Source: Sclerodactyla briareus
Lineage: Eukaryota; Echinodermata; Holothuroidea; Dendrochirotida; Sclerodactylidae
Direction: 5' to 3'
DNA: 64,000 nucleotides
NCBI GenBank assembly: GCA_026419785.1
Contig: JAODTK010005606.1
Location: 62,001 to 126,000, forward strand
How positions within the stretch are numbered: position 1 is the stretch's first letter; every line of letters begins with the position of its first letter. Shown one piece after another: positions 11,985 to 24,400 of the stretch. The notes below the pieces were generated by a model. That model had not been told where the DNA came from and searched no databases. It was given only the letters and a program-made list of their open reading frames with translations. Both the position numbers and the translations under genes were made by a program.

Positions 11985-13380
11985 AGTGTGTCCGAAGATC
12001 CGATCTACAGCGAGTACCTCGAAGCGCTTGAGGTGGTGCGGAGTTCCCCAAGGCGGGAAAATCCTTTCCTTAGGACCACTCTTATTGTCTTATATATCTA
12101 AACGATTGGATTCTGCTTGCTCAATTGTTCTGCCGGTTGACAGGTCTTGCCCGCCAGAGATTACACTCGTTTATTACTCAGGGGTGGGGCCTATTAGGAA
12201 CCTGAATGAAAATTGTCCTAACTCGATCATTGCACCCTGTGATTAAGTATGTGTGTGTGCTAATGACATAAATGGTCATTACACACGAAGACTAAATCGA
12301 ACACTGCTGGTGTTGGAATCGAACAAAGCATTTCTACTTGATGAACTTATTCACTTAACATATCCGTTTGACGAAACGCCTGGTCTTGCAAAACGGTTAT
12401 CGTGTTGAGAAGCTACTGGATACGGGATCTGACCAGCAACTCTTGTCCATCGAAATAGTCATATTGAACCATACTTGTTAAACATCACCTTAACTAGTAG
12501 ACTTGGCCCATTTTCAAAAACGTTATAACGACCATATCTTGAGACTGCTTATACCGATTTCTTTCATAGAATGATACATACATTCCAAGTTTCGATTATT
12601 GCAGTATCATTTGAGGGACTTGTAATGAAAGTCTGCTCCAGAGATTAATTCGCCTGCAAAACACAGCGGTGCCAAGAATGAAACTGAATGCTTATTTTTC
12701 AACAAGAAACTCACCGTATTTATTTTGCAACACGTTAAAATGGAAACCGATACATATGCTGCACGAAAAAAACGACTGTGTATGGTATTCAAGGCATTGG
12801 AGCGGCCAAACCACCGCAGTAGATAAGAACAGAACGTATTTTCAAGTACACTGCTGAAAATTCACAATCACTCCTCAGATCGACCTCCAATAGCATAATA
12901 TTAGTAACTGGGGGAACACAAACTACCATAAAAGGAGATTTGTGCTGGTATTTTGTTGCTTGGAATGTGAATGAGTCTTCCAGCAAAATGTAAAAGTACA
13001 AACTCTCTGGCCACTTTTGAGCAACTCTTAACTAGCTGATGAACGAGTGTATTTACTAATTGATTTAATATGGTAATGAATGAATACTTCTAGTTTTATA
13101 AAGCATTTTAGATATAATATTTTCCTCAATTGGTTTAAATCCGGTTTGTACATCACTCTTCAGCCTGTTACCATTTATATTATGATTATATTTACTTGCC
13201 TTATTACGTAGAACTTAAAAGTCCTTACACAATAGTATTTTGGTCTCTTTAAATGCTATAGCATTTGTTTTCCCTACGTTTTCGATTGTTGTTATATTAA
13301 GGGCCTCGGGTAAAATTAGCGTGCTGGTGCTTAACTCCGAGGTGTTTTTACCCTTTTGAAACGTCTAAAATAAACTAAAA
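11985..13380 (+). mobile_element. 5'-truncated L2/CR1-like LINE with decayed reverse transcriptase
   Basis: The 3' end of a non-LTR retrotransposon. Forward-frame pieces appear in family order. CGVPQG (about 12,036-12,054) leads into LGPLL and a LDSACS segment, matching the GVPQGS-LGPLLF-INDL block of LINE reverse transcriptases. The piece FDYCSII-stop-GTCNESLLQRLIRLQN follows (12,591-12,661), where the stop at about 12,612 replaces the usual Trp. LKWKPIHM comes next, then, one frame over, CMVFKAL (about 12,780). A C-terminal ETF-like tail lies near 12,990-13,040. The 3' untranslated part contains a hairpin-capable pair (GGGTAAAA at 13,308 and TTTTTACCC at 13,345) just before an AATAAACTAAAA end. 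Frameshifts and stops show it is dead. It lies only in copy 1 of the large duplication. Confidence 0.65.
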
Positions 13381-14690
13381 CATATGAACATTAAAAAACA
13401 ATCAGTTCGATATAAAGTGCGCAGTTCTTGTATGCATACCCTGGTCAGTAGTCCCGCATTTGCTCGTCTCTAATTTGCTTACTTACGATTGGTGTCACAA
13501 TTACGGCATATTCCGCGCGATCAGGTGCAAGGGAGTAGCCCGATTTGTACTTCCAAATCTCTACTACACCCCGAGCATGTGTGCTTTCGTGATCTGCCCC
13601 GAGAGGTGATATTTCCAACCTTCTTACACGGGTGGAAAATATCCTACTTTAACGCTGAAAGTGTCATTGGCTGAGGTTTTCCTCGCTCCGAGTTTTGAGA
13701 TCCGCTGCGTATTCCATTCCTCCTATCTGCCTCAATCATGCAATCTCTTGCAGATAGAGAGCAATCCGAGTTTTTATGGATAGTAGGCGAAATGTCCCCT
13801 GGAAGAGAAGGTCTGTTACTAATTCTGTGTGGTGAAGAGTGAACGTCCTCGCAGCTATGTTTCCTTACTCAGAGTGCCTTGTAGTGGACGATGGGATTTT
13901 TGGTTTCGTCTTTCCTTCTTGCGAGAACAATTCTAACAGTAGAAACATTCAAGAATTTCATGGATGTTTACATAGGTGTAGGCAGTAAGTGCCGAACGGC
14001 TCAGACAAACTTTAAACTGGTCCTGGACCTCTTCACTCATCCGTCCGGGGAACTCCACTTGTGGACCCCCGGCGGAAAAAATCCTGGCGCTCACCCAGCT
14101 ACGCATGATACCAGCGCGAACTTTTTCCTTTATTGTGCGATGCTCAAATTCAGAGTCTAGTTGTTACTGTTATTTGCTGAATAACGTACAATTTGTGTTT
14201 GTATGTGGTCAACGCAAGAAACACGAGTGAAAATACGAACTTGCTATTTTACCTTTATGGATAGTATTCAATTGACATTAACCTAAGCTATATTCGTTAC
14301 TAGACTGTGTTTGTGTCATGACCTACGGTGGGTTGGGTGCAATACATACAAGATATGGGAGATCTTTGAGGGGGAAAAATATATGTGTTCACTGGCTGGT
14401 GTGGACCTCTTCGTGATTGAATGACTCTCTGTGAGAAAGTTGTGCCTTGTGCGCGGCTCTACGGGAAGTTTTAGGCCTCCAGTCCTTCTCAAAATTCCTG
14501 ACCCCCCAAATCTTGGCATGGTATGTATGTGGGAACAGATGAATGCGGCCAAATAGACATACTTCAAATGTCCTTTTGCAGCGGGGAAGGCCTCTTCTGG
14601 TGATCTGGCAAGGCAATATTATTATTTGTATGTCCCTGGTACGATACGCCCAACCGATGCGGCTGCTCCGCCTAGATTAGGTGTACAATC
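13381..14690. other. Copy-1-specific segment without recognised gene
   Basis: It follows the LINE and has no visible counterpart in copy 2 of the duplication, where about 1.3 kb of unrelated-looking sequence lies instead. Open frames (for example 89 residues at 13,891-14,160) match nothing I recognise. The left and right matches to copy 2 stop near 11,965 and resume near 14,690. Confidence 0.5.
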
Positions 14691-14837
14691 CACTCCCAGT
14701 GACCATCGTTCATATGTCACATTAGTAATGATTCCACCCTTAAGTTCAGTCGAGAACGCTTGCCTGCAAGCCGAAATTGTTCGTGCCCTCGTTGGTGAGT
14801 ACTCAGACACCCTTACTGTGTTACGGTGAAGAGTAGG

Positions 14838-14942
14838 GGTCTTTGTTTATTTATTATGCAAATTATATATACATATTAACATATATAATATATACTATAA
14901 TTCATACGTATATTATTATATTAAGATATATATATATATCTT
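14838..14942. repeat. AT-rich microsatellite
   Basis: Mixed AT and ATT repeats ending in an (AT)n run next to the family H copy. Confidence 0.85.
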
Positions 14943-14944
14943 GT

Positions 14945-15175
14945 GAAAAATCAATAGTGGCTAATTTCCGTTGCTAAACACGATAACTCGACTCCCCCTT
15001 AATGGATGAACTTATACTTGACTGGGGTTTCCAGATTAGTAAATGTCACCAATTGTTTTGGGCCCATAATTATTTCATGACGCTGGGTCCGATCAGCTGA
15101 AATTTGTTGTGTAGCTTGGATTGGTCTTGATAACAAAAGTTCCGTGAAATTTTTGTGAAACGGGTCGCACTAGTT
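14945..15175 (-). repeat. Family H repeat, single minus-strand copy
   Basis: Reverse-complement relative of the 315-bp unit tandemly repeated at 4,331-5,036. CACGATAACTCGACTCCCC here is the reverse of the GGGTCGAG...TATCGTG motif there. The downstream TGATCAGCTGAAATTTG-like and GTGTAGCTT motifs also correspond. An (ATT)n run adjoins it. Confidence 0.6.
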
Positions 15176-15179
15176 TAAT

Positions 15180-16298
15180 TATCATATTATTATTATTATT
15201 TTATTGCACAACAACTTAAGTCTGCTGTCCCATTTGTAAAACCGTGGTTTTTGTATTGTTTTGAGACATTTATGTTAGGTACCAAATGGACGCCAGTGCT
15301 ATTTAAGTTGGTACCCACCGTGTTAGCTTCCTGAATAAACTCGAGGGAATTTCACTTTACTCTCGTAATGTGTGTGAGTATAAGAGGTAACACGAGCTCG
15401 AATATCTCGTTAAATTTCATTCTGTCTTTGTCCTGTACAAAAGTAGCCTCGATGACGTGCCTACGCGTCACGCTCCCTTCCATAATGAAGCATACTAACT
15501 GTAGCCACGATGCGTGCTCTATAACTACCTGTATCATCTTATTCCATATCCTCGTCGGCATTTGCTTCTCATGAGTGCTTGTCTCATTCGTATCTCTTTA
15601 ATCTAGAGTAATAAGGAATTTATATTAGACCTCCTTGTCAGCATAGCTCAGGGACATATAGATGCTTGTTTGCAGTTGTTGACTTCCGAGGCGTACTCTC
15701 CCCTCTCTGAGAATCTCAGATCTTTCTATGTGTATCTATATAAGACTTATGCCTTACGACCTGCTCACAATATTGTCCTGACGTGTCATTGATCAGCCCT
15801 AAATTCCAAATTTTTTCTTAATGAGTTTTTTGCCACTTGAACATCCGTACATTTGTACAGGAACATTCCGGAACACAATACTGAACAAGAGGCTAATCCA
15901 CGGGAGTTGCATGACTCACCGGCATCTCGAAACCTTCAGGATCATGATCCATAGCCTCCAAATATTTTTTTCTCAGGTATTGCACTAACGACCACAAACA
16001 CTCCATTTTCAATTCATTTCAATTCAAAACGCCGCCAGTGAATTCAGTTAGTGCTTGGTCAAAATGAAATAATGGACAAATTCGAGATACCATAAACGGA
16101 CACACCACAAGCACCGCACAATTTATCAGCCGCGATTCCTTATCGATACCCCCACCCCTAACTCCTTGCTTCTCGGGCTCTTGGTATCAGGGTGTCGAGT
16201 TATATCCTTCTCGCCGAGTAACCCTGATCATTGCGAGGTTCAGAAATCTCCCTCGCCTATACTGTAATCCGAGATAACCTCAAACGGACACTTCACGA

Positions 16299-16333
<35 letters not shown>

Positions 16334-17410
16334 TTAATCACCTGGCTCTGATAGAACGATTGATAACCACATTAGACCACTGTTGGCGAACAACACACTC
16401 ACACTTATCAGGGACATCTCCATGAACTGAATCGAGATTGAGATCCGATTGTTTGTGGGGTCGCGAGTCAACTTGTTCTTGTTTGTATACTGTTTCCAAT
16501 TTGACTGACGTGTGTGTAGTCACTGTTAGTGTAAGAGACGTACGTCATTGCCATCATCAACGGACCTGTTTCACTGATCGTATCATCGTGACACATTACC
16601 CTCATCTAAGAGCTAACAGTTCCAAGAGACTGATAGTTACGCCAGCCACTCCTAAGCACGGATTTCGATACCAATACGTCCACCTTGCCCCCAACAGCTG
16701 AGTACTGATCACTGCCCCCCGTTGGCGTTTCTAGTCGTCGTGCAAAATATCTATCATAACGTCGACAAAACGCATAGTATGCCTTTTGTTGTCATTTGTC
16801 CCGTTAAGTAAACGCGGGAATAATGTGACAAATTCATGGCTTTCTGTCATGAGGCATCTGATGAAAAACGTATATCCATCCAAAGGAGGTGAATTCAATT
16901 TTGTGTGCTGGGGTGCGGCGCACCAACCCTGTCCCTTGCAGAGACTGAAGGCTGGATATTATCACTAACATTGCGGTTTAATGGAGCAGTTTGTCATGGC
17001 GCTTGTTCAGGCTGTGTTGAAGCTTGATTTTCCTTCGAGGAATTACACTGAAAATTAAGGTAGCATTTTGCCATTTTTACACTCTGATGTCTGTACCCGC
17101 GCAGTTTGTTCCTCCCTCAAAAATAGACCCTTATTTTTTCATATCAGTAATCAGATTGCGGATTTGCCTCTCATGTTCGATTCAATTTGCCACTACCGAA
17201 AGTACCTTCGACTGTGCAGCTTGTATAGACCAAGATTTAGCACGAATCCGGGGCTATATTTCCACATGTTCCTTCCATTGTCCCTGTCTATTGGTGAGAT
17301 TGATTGTTTATCCAGTGACGGTTAATCCAGTTACGTGGTCTGCTAACTTCAAGTTGTCGTGCAGCTCTGCCACATCACTAATACACAGTGTCAGAGTCGG
17401 CCTATGGCAA
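15180..17410. other. Duplicated block, no recognised gene
   Basis: All of this is also present in copy 2 (about 24,400-26,520). It contains (ATT)n at about 15,186-15,203 and an AAT microsatellite at 16,298-16,333. Short open frames do not stay open in the other copy, which argues against coding. Confidence 0.55.
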
Positions 17411-17414
17411 GACT

Positions 17415-17580
17415 AATGTTGACTCGAGTCAATTGACTCGGACTCGAGTCGGACTCGACACTACTTTTCGTGACTGCGACTTTGAACTGAAAAATTTTTC
17501 TGCATTGACTGTGACTTGACTGGGACTCGCGATAACTGACTTTTCGCCATCGCAAGTCAGAGCCCGAACTTTGGCTTACT
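17415..17580 (+). repeat. GACTCGAGTC / GACTTG-rich array, left, copy 1
   Basis: Degenerate repeats of GACTCGAGTC change into GACTTG/GACTGTGACTTGACT-like units. The same array occurs at 26,528-26,690 in copy 2. It is one of a pair that brackets about 1.8 kb. Confidence 0.75.
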
Positions 17581-17599
17581 TGTAGAGATCTTCCGATCT

Positions 17600-19375
17600 G
17601 AATGATCAACAAAATTACCATTTGGGCTAATTAAGAAGATCCCGACTTTCGGTATCGGGCCTTCCCGGCCCTACAGAATCGATCCGGACGTACAAGTAAC
17701 TATGCCATCCATATAAAACACCAAATCGGTGCCCGGCGGGGCGATATTTGGTTTCCTCATTTTTTTCCTTTGCACCGTGACTGTCCCTACCGGCCATATT
17801 GATATCCTAAAGCATTCAGCAGCACGAGTACGTCTGCGAGATTGTCGATATGACACGTGCGCTGATACCCGATTGTCGTTGATTATCGACGCATACCTCC
17901 CGTAGTATCCTAGATGGTGCTGACCGGTTCTGCACTAATGAGTTTCGACCTGTCACGTGTGCATCATAGTATTGGGGGCAGGCCTCGATGGATATAATCG
18001 GGCTCTGCCAGTGCATCGCTTATGTTTGATTCCCGTAGCGTTTGGGGCACCCATTTCTTCAAGAGGATTGGTTGCACAAATTTGTTTTTGGTTAGTGGTA
18101 CGAGGCGATATATACGACGATGCATGTAAAAGGAAAAGAAGCAGGTTCTTTCATACTGACGAAGATAATCACAAAAATTTCTAAAAATAGCTATTCTCTG
18201 GGAAGATAGACGTGGCCTCATTTTCGGAATTCTGCTTGAGTACAATTACATTCCTTGTCCAGGTCATAAAGATTTCCATCCGTCCCTCTTCTCCCTTTTC
18301 CAAAACAACTAGTTATTTTTTGTAGTTTTGATACTGTATAAACCACTTTCAGCCAGAGCTCTTTGCTGGTGCACCATCACTGTGATTTTTCATTGTTCAT
18401 TTTGCTAGAACTCTGTATATAGTTACAGTACCAAGACATTTTGCGGTGAAGGCTACCCTCATCAATTGACCGTTGCAATGCCCACATTGCCCTACGAGTA
18501 TTTACTTTCGGAACCACACTGTTCCAGTACTTTTCATTAAGCAGGTCTGACATTTTTGGTTTTCTGAGTTCTCTTTATACAGTGTATTCCCCAAGGTCCA
18601 TACCCTTGAACAGTTATATTAGCCTATCAGGCTTTTGAACTCTGCTCTCTCTTTCAATTTTAAATACCTTGCTGAACAGTGGTAAGGCCTCTTTTCACAC
18701 CCTTCTGCTACAAACACTGAGTTACCCCCCAGACTTGGGGATATTGCAGATCACATACTTCTCATATTTGTCTCTTTGATCATTACACTTAAATCTTTTG
18801 CCCTGAATCTTTGGTTCTGGTTTACTCAGGTTTTCACATCGTGTTTTGTATCTTATGAATTAATTGAAGGTGTTTGTGTGTGCTTACATGTGTGTGGATT
18901 TCCTCACGTATGCAGACACAGGGTGTTGGATGAGACAGGTGGGTACTGTGCAGTTTGTCATGTCTTTGTTTGATTGTCATGACTAGGGTATCAATTTATA
19001 GGGATGTATGCATCCTATCTTTGTGAATTTTGTGGTTATGATCTGTGATGTGCTGAAGGATGGGAGAATCCCTTGCATGATGGTACAATGTCTATGACTC
19101 TCTGACTCCTGAGCTATGGGGTCTACCCAAGTGGTCATTGTGGACACGACTGACACATGGACTAAGGTTTAAGGGATTGATTTCTGTTTTCATGTTCAGT
19201 CCTGCTCCTCGATGCACGTATTTCAGTTTCGTCCTCCTTGTAACAGGCCTTAAGACATGAACTCCTGTGTTGCCGCTTCAAGATTGGATATGACTGAGGT
19301 GACAAAGAGGTGGTCGCTACTCCAACGCATTCGCATGCAGTGGATCCTGCAAGTACAACATTGATACATTTTTCA
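17600..19375. other. Segment bracketed by GACTTG arrays, no recognised gene
   Basis: About 1.8 kb that is present in both copies of the large duplication (copy 2: about 26,700-28,430). Weak open frames such as 18,776-18,973 are not preserved in the other copy. The segment is bordered on both sides by GACTTG-rich repeats in the same orientation, so it could be the body of a repeat-ended element. Confidence 0.45.
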
Positions 19376-19379
19376 TAAC

Positions 19380-19562
19380 TGTGAGCTTGTGGACTTGACT
19401 GTGACCCGACCTTGCATTCAGTCTAACTGACTTGACTTGCTGAACTTTCGACTGCTCGCTTGTGACCTTGACTTTGGAGCCGAGCGAAAGGTACTTGTGC
19501 TTGACCTTGGATTGCAGCTCCTACTTGTGACTTGACTTGGACTTGCAACAAGTGACTTGTCA
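19380..19562 (+). repeat. GACTTG-rich array, right, copy 1
   Basis: Degenerate tandem of GACTTG, CTTGTGACTTGACTTGGA-type units. Its counterpart in copy 2 is at about 28,440-28,632. Confidence 0.8.
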
Positions 19563-20070
19563 CCATGCTCTGCCTAGAATTTGAAGATGCCCATGCGAGG
19601 TTTGTTTGTGATACTTCAAATCGCTGAGTGAACTTGCTCTCTGGGATCAGGAGAGAAGTGTACCTGTTCAGTGTGTAAGTTATTGTGTGCAGGGAGGGAG
19701 GGGGGAAGTTGGGGTAATAGAGGTGTGCCACATAGAGTGCATGAGTTAAATATTCAGGTTTGAACGCTCAATGCATGCCGGTCCGTATGAAGTCCCTTTC
19801 AGCTTATTCATCACAAATGCAATTATTGGCTCCATGAGCACGGGTGGTCCAATTTTAAAAAAGTGGGCACCATAGCCATCACCACAGTGAGTAATAATGA
19901 ACTTCTGGGGTCAATGTTGCGCTATCGAAGTTTGTGAAGAAATCCCCTGAATTGACTTTCCCTGGTCCACCCGATAACAGTAACCACTGTTATTTCGTCC
20001 ATGCTGTATTCGTACTGCCCGTTGATCTTAAATTTTTCACATAGAACAGTATTTTCTGGCGGCGAGGTCA

Positions 20071-20130
20071 TTTTCCCCCCCCACTTTGGTCATGTCCCCC
20101 CCACTTTGGTCATGTCCCCCCCCTCCCCAC
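20071..20130 (+). repeat. 20-bp tandem repeat with C-runs, copy 1
   Basis: The unit CCCCCCCACTTTGGTCATGT is present twice plus a partial third unit. The same array, with slightly different C-run lengths, is at about 29,124-29,182 in copy 2. Confidence 0.8.
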
Positions 20131-20239
20131 TTCTTAAGATGGTTGACGCCTATGTTCCAGCTGGTTGTGTATCGCTTAGCCTAGTATAGTATGTGTTGAC
20201 TGTGCAATTCACACTAGGAGAGCTAATCACCCTGTAGCG

Positions 20240-20385
20240 TATGTGTCCGACACGTCACACCGACCCAACACCCGACAACCGGTAGCTCTCAACACACCAA
20301 CACCGAAACCGGTATCGAAAATAGGATCCTAACACCGACACCATACGTGTCCGACCCGACCCCATCCCGACAAACCAACACCTAA
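20240..20385 (+). repeat. CCGACA/CCAACA minisatellite, copy 1
   Basis: Hexamer-based array of CCGACA, CCAACA and ACCGGTA-type units. A matching array lies in copy 2 (29,300-29,445), and a third, independent one lies at about 41,945-42,055. Confidence 0.8.
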
Positions 20386-21376
20386 AATAGTGCCTTAGTA
20401 ATCAAGCACCTTTCTAAACACATGAGCGTTTAGTTATGTTCATTGGATAACATGTTTAGAGTATGGTCATATTGCATATGGTCAAAAATAACACACATAC
20501 TTTTAGCACGCTTGGACATACTCAAAGTTTGACATAATACCATCCATATAGGTTATATGCACCCTAGGGTCTGGGCTTACCCCCAGTTTTACTGCCTATT
20601 AGTTCTGACCCCTGCCCCTACCCTGGTCCAAGCCGGGTCTGTGCTATAACCGAAAGGCCTATTCTCATACGATTATGAAGTAGAATGAACCCGACAGAGC
20701 CTTTTTCCTAGGGAGTAGTTCTAAGATGTAGATATATCCCTATGGTATGCTCAAAGCTACATTAAACCTTCGCAATATTCGAGAAATAAGCAATGGGATG
20801 ATATTGAAAATTAATGCCATCGGTCGATACCTCTCTCAGCCCCTGCGAACGGATTTTTTATACTGGGTGTGCTGAGCCTTCCTGACAAAAGACACCTCAC
20901 CCTACCCCCTACAGAAAACCTATTTTTCGTCTTTCCATTTTCAAATTTTCTTTCATTTTTTATCCTTTTTTTTGTTGTATTTTCATAGCGCATAGCGGGA
21001 TTCCGATTAGACGTATCCGCGGTAACGGTAATCTAATCTGGTTATTATCAGCACGAACAAGGGCGGCCCATGAGCAAAGCACAATAAGCCGCGAACTGGT
21101 GCGGGCTAATAGCCAGGTTATCGGGTGCTGAGGTAAAATTTAACTCAGGGTCCCCATTATGGACCGCCGTCATGAGGGGTAAACTAAGGGGAAGGAGTGT
21201 TCCCTGCTTTCAAATTACACTTGATAATAATTACTTTCATTGTCCTTCATTTGGTAATGATCGGGGAGTCTATCGTGTTGAATATTGCGGGGACATATGA
21301 GGGTGCATATCACCATCTAAGCGGATCGCCACCATTGGTTTGCGACAAGGGTAATTGCAGTTTTACAGACCCCCGA

Positions 21377-21575
21377 TTGCAGGAAACGTCACTTCTGGGG
21401 TCCTAACCGTACGCATGCACAACCCCTAAAATCGTCATGATTCCCGAATTTTTTGAATCTTGAAGAACTGCTTCAAAATGCTTATTTTCCGTACAATTCC
21501 CGGGCCGACGTCATTTGTTTGACGCGTAGGGTACAAGATTTTTCTTTGTTTTACGGACCCCGCCCCCCCCCCCGA
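21377..21575 (+). repeat. About 190-bp satellite unit at the end of copy 1
   Basis: Starts GATTGCAGGAAACG, passes a CTTGAA motif and an ACAATTC...GGGCCG motif, and ends ACGCGTAGGGTACAAGA followed by a C-run. It is one unit of the array expanded at 30,472-32,165. Copy 1 of the large duplication stops in the C-run of this unit. Confidence 0.65.
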
Positions 21576-22985
21576 ATGATTTACACCAAAAGCACGTTCA
21601 GACAATGTGGGGGGGGTGGTACCACATTTTAATTACTCTTCCTGCAATACTTACAAACGATAAATATAATAATCCTAAGGTTTTTTTAAGGCAGGCGTTA
21701 TTAACGAAAATTTACTTATCCAACTGAAAATTTCCACTGGATTGAATATTAATCAACTCTATCTAGGTTGACCAATTGCCATCACTTATTCGGCCAGAAT
21801 GTGGAGATTTTACATATTTGGATCAAACGAAGAACGTTCTCTAAATGAAACCATCACCGACCAGGAGGTGTGCCCCCAGGCATACCCATTATCCGTAAGA
21901 TAGGAAGGTTAAACATGGTGGAGGGGCGCGGCCTATATGAAGAACGATAACTCTTTTATAAGACATTCTGAATTCGAGGTAGACGATGTCGGAAGCAACA
22001 TGGTTTTGAAACCGTTTTACCATTTCATTAGGAATGTTTTTAATATGCATTTTATACTGTCCCCCTGATTCAGCAGATTTAATGCAGTTTAATCAGTTCA
22101 TGAAATGAGTCTAAACCTTTACGTTTTTTTCATGGCATTTTAATTGTAGGGATTTGAAACATAAACCTCCTAAATAGTTCTTCGAAAAGGTGGCAACACG
22201 AAATTGCCGTTATTAACTTGGTACAAATGGTTAAAAAGGAGAGGACACGAGAGACAGAAAGGTCTGCTACATTGGTAGACCATGCTTTATTACTTCCAAC
22301 AGGAACCGTGTGTAAACGAATGTTGATGTATCACAAATCACTATAAGTGATCACTATGCCGTGTATCTTACATGGCAACATGTATCGAAGAAAAAACTAC
22401 CCACGACCGCATCCAATATGGACCTATCAAAAATATTGACTCAGGTTATCATTCGCTTCCGACATCAGATGTTCCACATGGCACCTGGTTGTTCAGGAAA
22501 TTGTACAGTACGGCACGTCCAACAACTGGGGAAATGATTTTTAGAAATTTTAGTTTAGTTTAGTGGGGAAGAGTCAGGAAAGACATAGTTCCTCCTGAAC
22601 GACCCTGAAACCACAACCCCAAAATTGCAAACGAGCCCAGAAGCTACATAATAAATCAAAGGAACGCCCCTTGGAGGCATCCCACTACTATACAAACAAC
22701 ATTTTCCGGAAAGTCATCCACTCGTTGGTGACTCTCATATTGGCATACATCAATGTATTTCATAAGACAGAAAACTCGACTTCGACGTGTGTGGATGGGT
22801 TTTTTTTTTTTATCCCAAGTTGAGGTTTTAACAATACTGTTTTGGCGTATTAAAGGTCAGTAGAGGTGGGAACTGACTTTGAAGATGATGATTCCTATGT
22901 TAACATATCAAGGTTATCACCCGAAATAAAAATGTGAATAAAAGTGAAAAGGCAGACTTTTTATACAATGTCTCGATGATCACGA

Positions 22986-23032
22986 GAGGGGGTGGGGGGG
23001 GGGGTGGGGGGGGGGCGCGGGTGGGGGGGTGG
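22986..23032 (+). repeat. G-rich simple sequence
   Basis: Nearly continuous G-runs of 5-11 bases broken by single T, C or A. It could form G-quadruplex structure; that is inference. Confidence 0.85.
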
Positions 23033-23688
23033 TAGAGAAGGAGATATGTTCAATGCAAAATTCACTTCCTAAAAACTCACACGAGAGTAGTGACCCTGAT
23101 TTGAATAAATTCCAGATTGACTTTAGAGAAAAAACGTTTACTTATACAGCATCAGCAAATTTTATTTCAACAGTGTCCCTAGTGACGTCAGTGGAACTAA
23201 ACTATTAAGATGGTTCCATGGATTCAATATCTAACGTAGTTCTAACCCAGTACCGATAACGTGAGCTCTGGTTCCATGGGCCTTAACTAATTAGGGGATT
23301 ACAACCCCATCACACTGTAAATCTTATGCATTAAAATAACCACGAAGGTTATGAGTTCCCTGGCTGCCAAATACGAACGTTGAATTCTTGTGCGATCGAA
23401 CACTTCTTCTCTCGAATTAGTAGTCAGTCCTCACGTCTACCAGAAAATCATTTTACGATTCGCACTATATTGCATTTGGGCAGTCTATGGTGAAACCATA
23501 GGACCGATTCTTCGTCGTTAACCGATGATTCTCCGAGAGAGGTATCGTGGTTAACCTGACACGCTAATCTCAAGCAAAGACTGAAGAAAGGTATTCGACT
23601 GACTGTTTGAAAACATGTCTAGATCAATGGAAAAGCCATTCGGTGTCAGTTCCTGGCCAGGCAAAATTGATCTATACAATCAATCAGC

Positions 23689-23800
23689 GTGTGTATGTGT
23701 GGTGTACGTGTGTGTATGTACGTGTGTGACTGTGTGCGGTGTGTGTGTGCGTGTGTGCGTGTGTGCATGTGTGTTTGGATGTTTGTGTGTAGGTGTGTGA
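23689..23800 (+). repeat. GT microsatellite
   Basis: Imperfect (TG)n with interspersed TA and CG dinucleotides. The Cys/Val-rich open frame through it is an artefact of the repeat. Confidence 0.9.
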
Positions 23801-24164
23801 CGCCCAGCTGATACAACACATAACTTGATCATGCTTGGTGTGCGGTGTTCTTCTTCATGTTGATTACAGAACCTATTGTATTGGGTCTTTCAGAGTGTCA
23901 TCAGTGGTCAAAGTCCGAAATCTTGTAAGCTTACGACGGCCGTTCGTTATAATGTTGAACTGGGCGCCGGCCTTTTCAAGGGGAACGCACCCCCTCTTGT
24001 ATAACTTGTAGTAACTCTAGACTGACTCTGTACAAATGCACTTCACAGTGACCATCGTTCATTATATGGTCACATTAGTAACTATTCCAACCATAAGTTC
24101 AAGTCGAGAACGCTTGGTCCGGCAAGGCGAATTTTGTGTGGCCCTCGTATTGAGTATATACTAG

Positions 24165-24400
24165 AAATTTCCGCTTTGTGAAACACATAACTCGAACCCA
24201 CTGAATTGATGTTACCTATACTTGGTATGTGTGTTCCATTGTGAGTAAAATGTCACCATTGTTTGGGGTCAGGGTCCCCGAGGTCACCAGAGGTTATTTC
24301 AGACTCTGTCCGATCAAGCTGAAATTTTGTGTGTGTAGCTTACTTATGATAACAAAACGTTCCGGAAATATTGTGTTAAAACGTTTCTTCACTATTAAGT
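24165..24400 (-). repeat. Family H repeat, copy in duplication copy 2
   Basis: Counterpart of 14,945-15,175. It retains CACATAACTCGAACCC, GATCAAGCTGAAATTTTG and GTGTAGCTTA, and runs into an ATT-rich microsatellite at about 24,395-24,475. Confidence 0.6.

Larger units (their letters stand above)
10768..21575 (+). repeat. Large direct duplication, copy 1 (about 10.8 kb)
   Basis: Most of this block is repeated in the same order and orientation at 21,622-30,675. Paired landmarks include GATGTTCCACATGGCACC (11,662 and 22,468), TTGTATTGTTTTGAGACATT (15,251 and 24,516), CATAGAGTGCATGAGTTAAA (about 19,730 and 28,788) and GGTTATATGCACCCTAGGG (about 20,551 and 29,617). Differences are mostly one- or two-base gaps, plus a swapped middle segment (11,970-14,690 here against 22,720-24,040 in copy 2). 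It may be a true tandem duplication, or two haplotypes wrongly placed end to end by the assembler. No gene was recognised in the shared part. Confidence 0.85.
22720..24040. other. Copy-2-specific segment without recognised gene
   Basis: Replaces the LINE-containing segment of copy 1. It holds a T-run (about 22,799-22,811), a G-rich stretch (about 22,986-23,032) and a GT microsatellite (23,689-23,800). No coding region is recognised. Confidence 0.5.
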
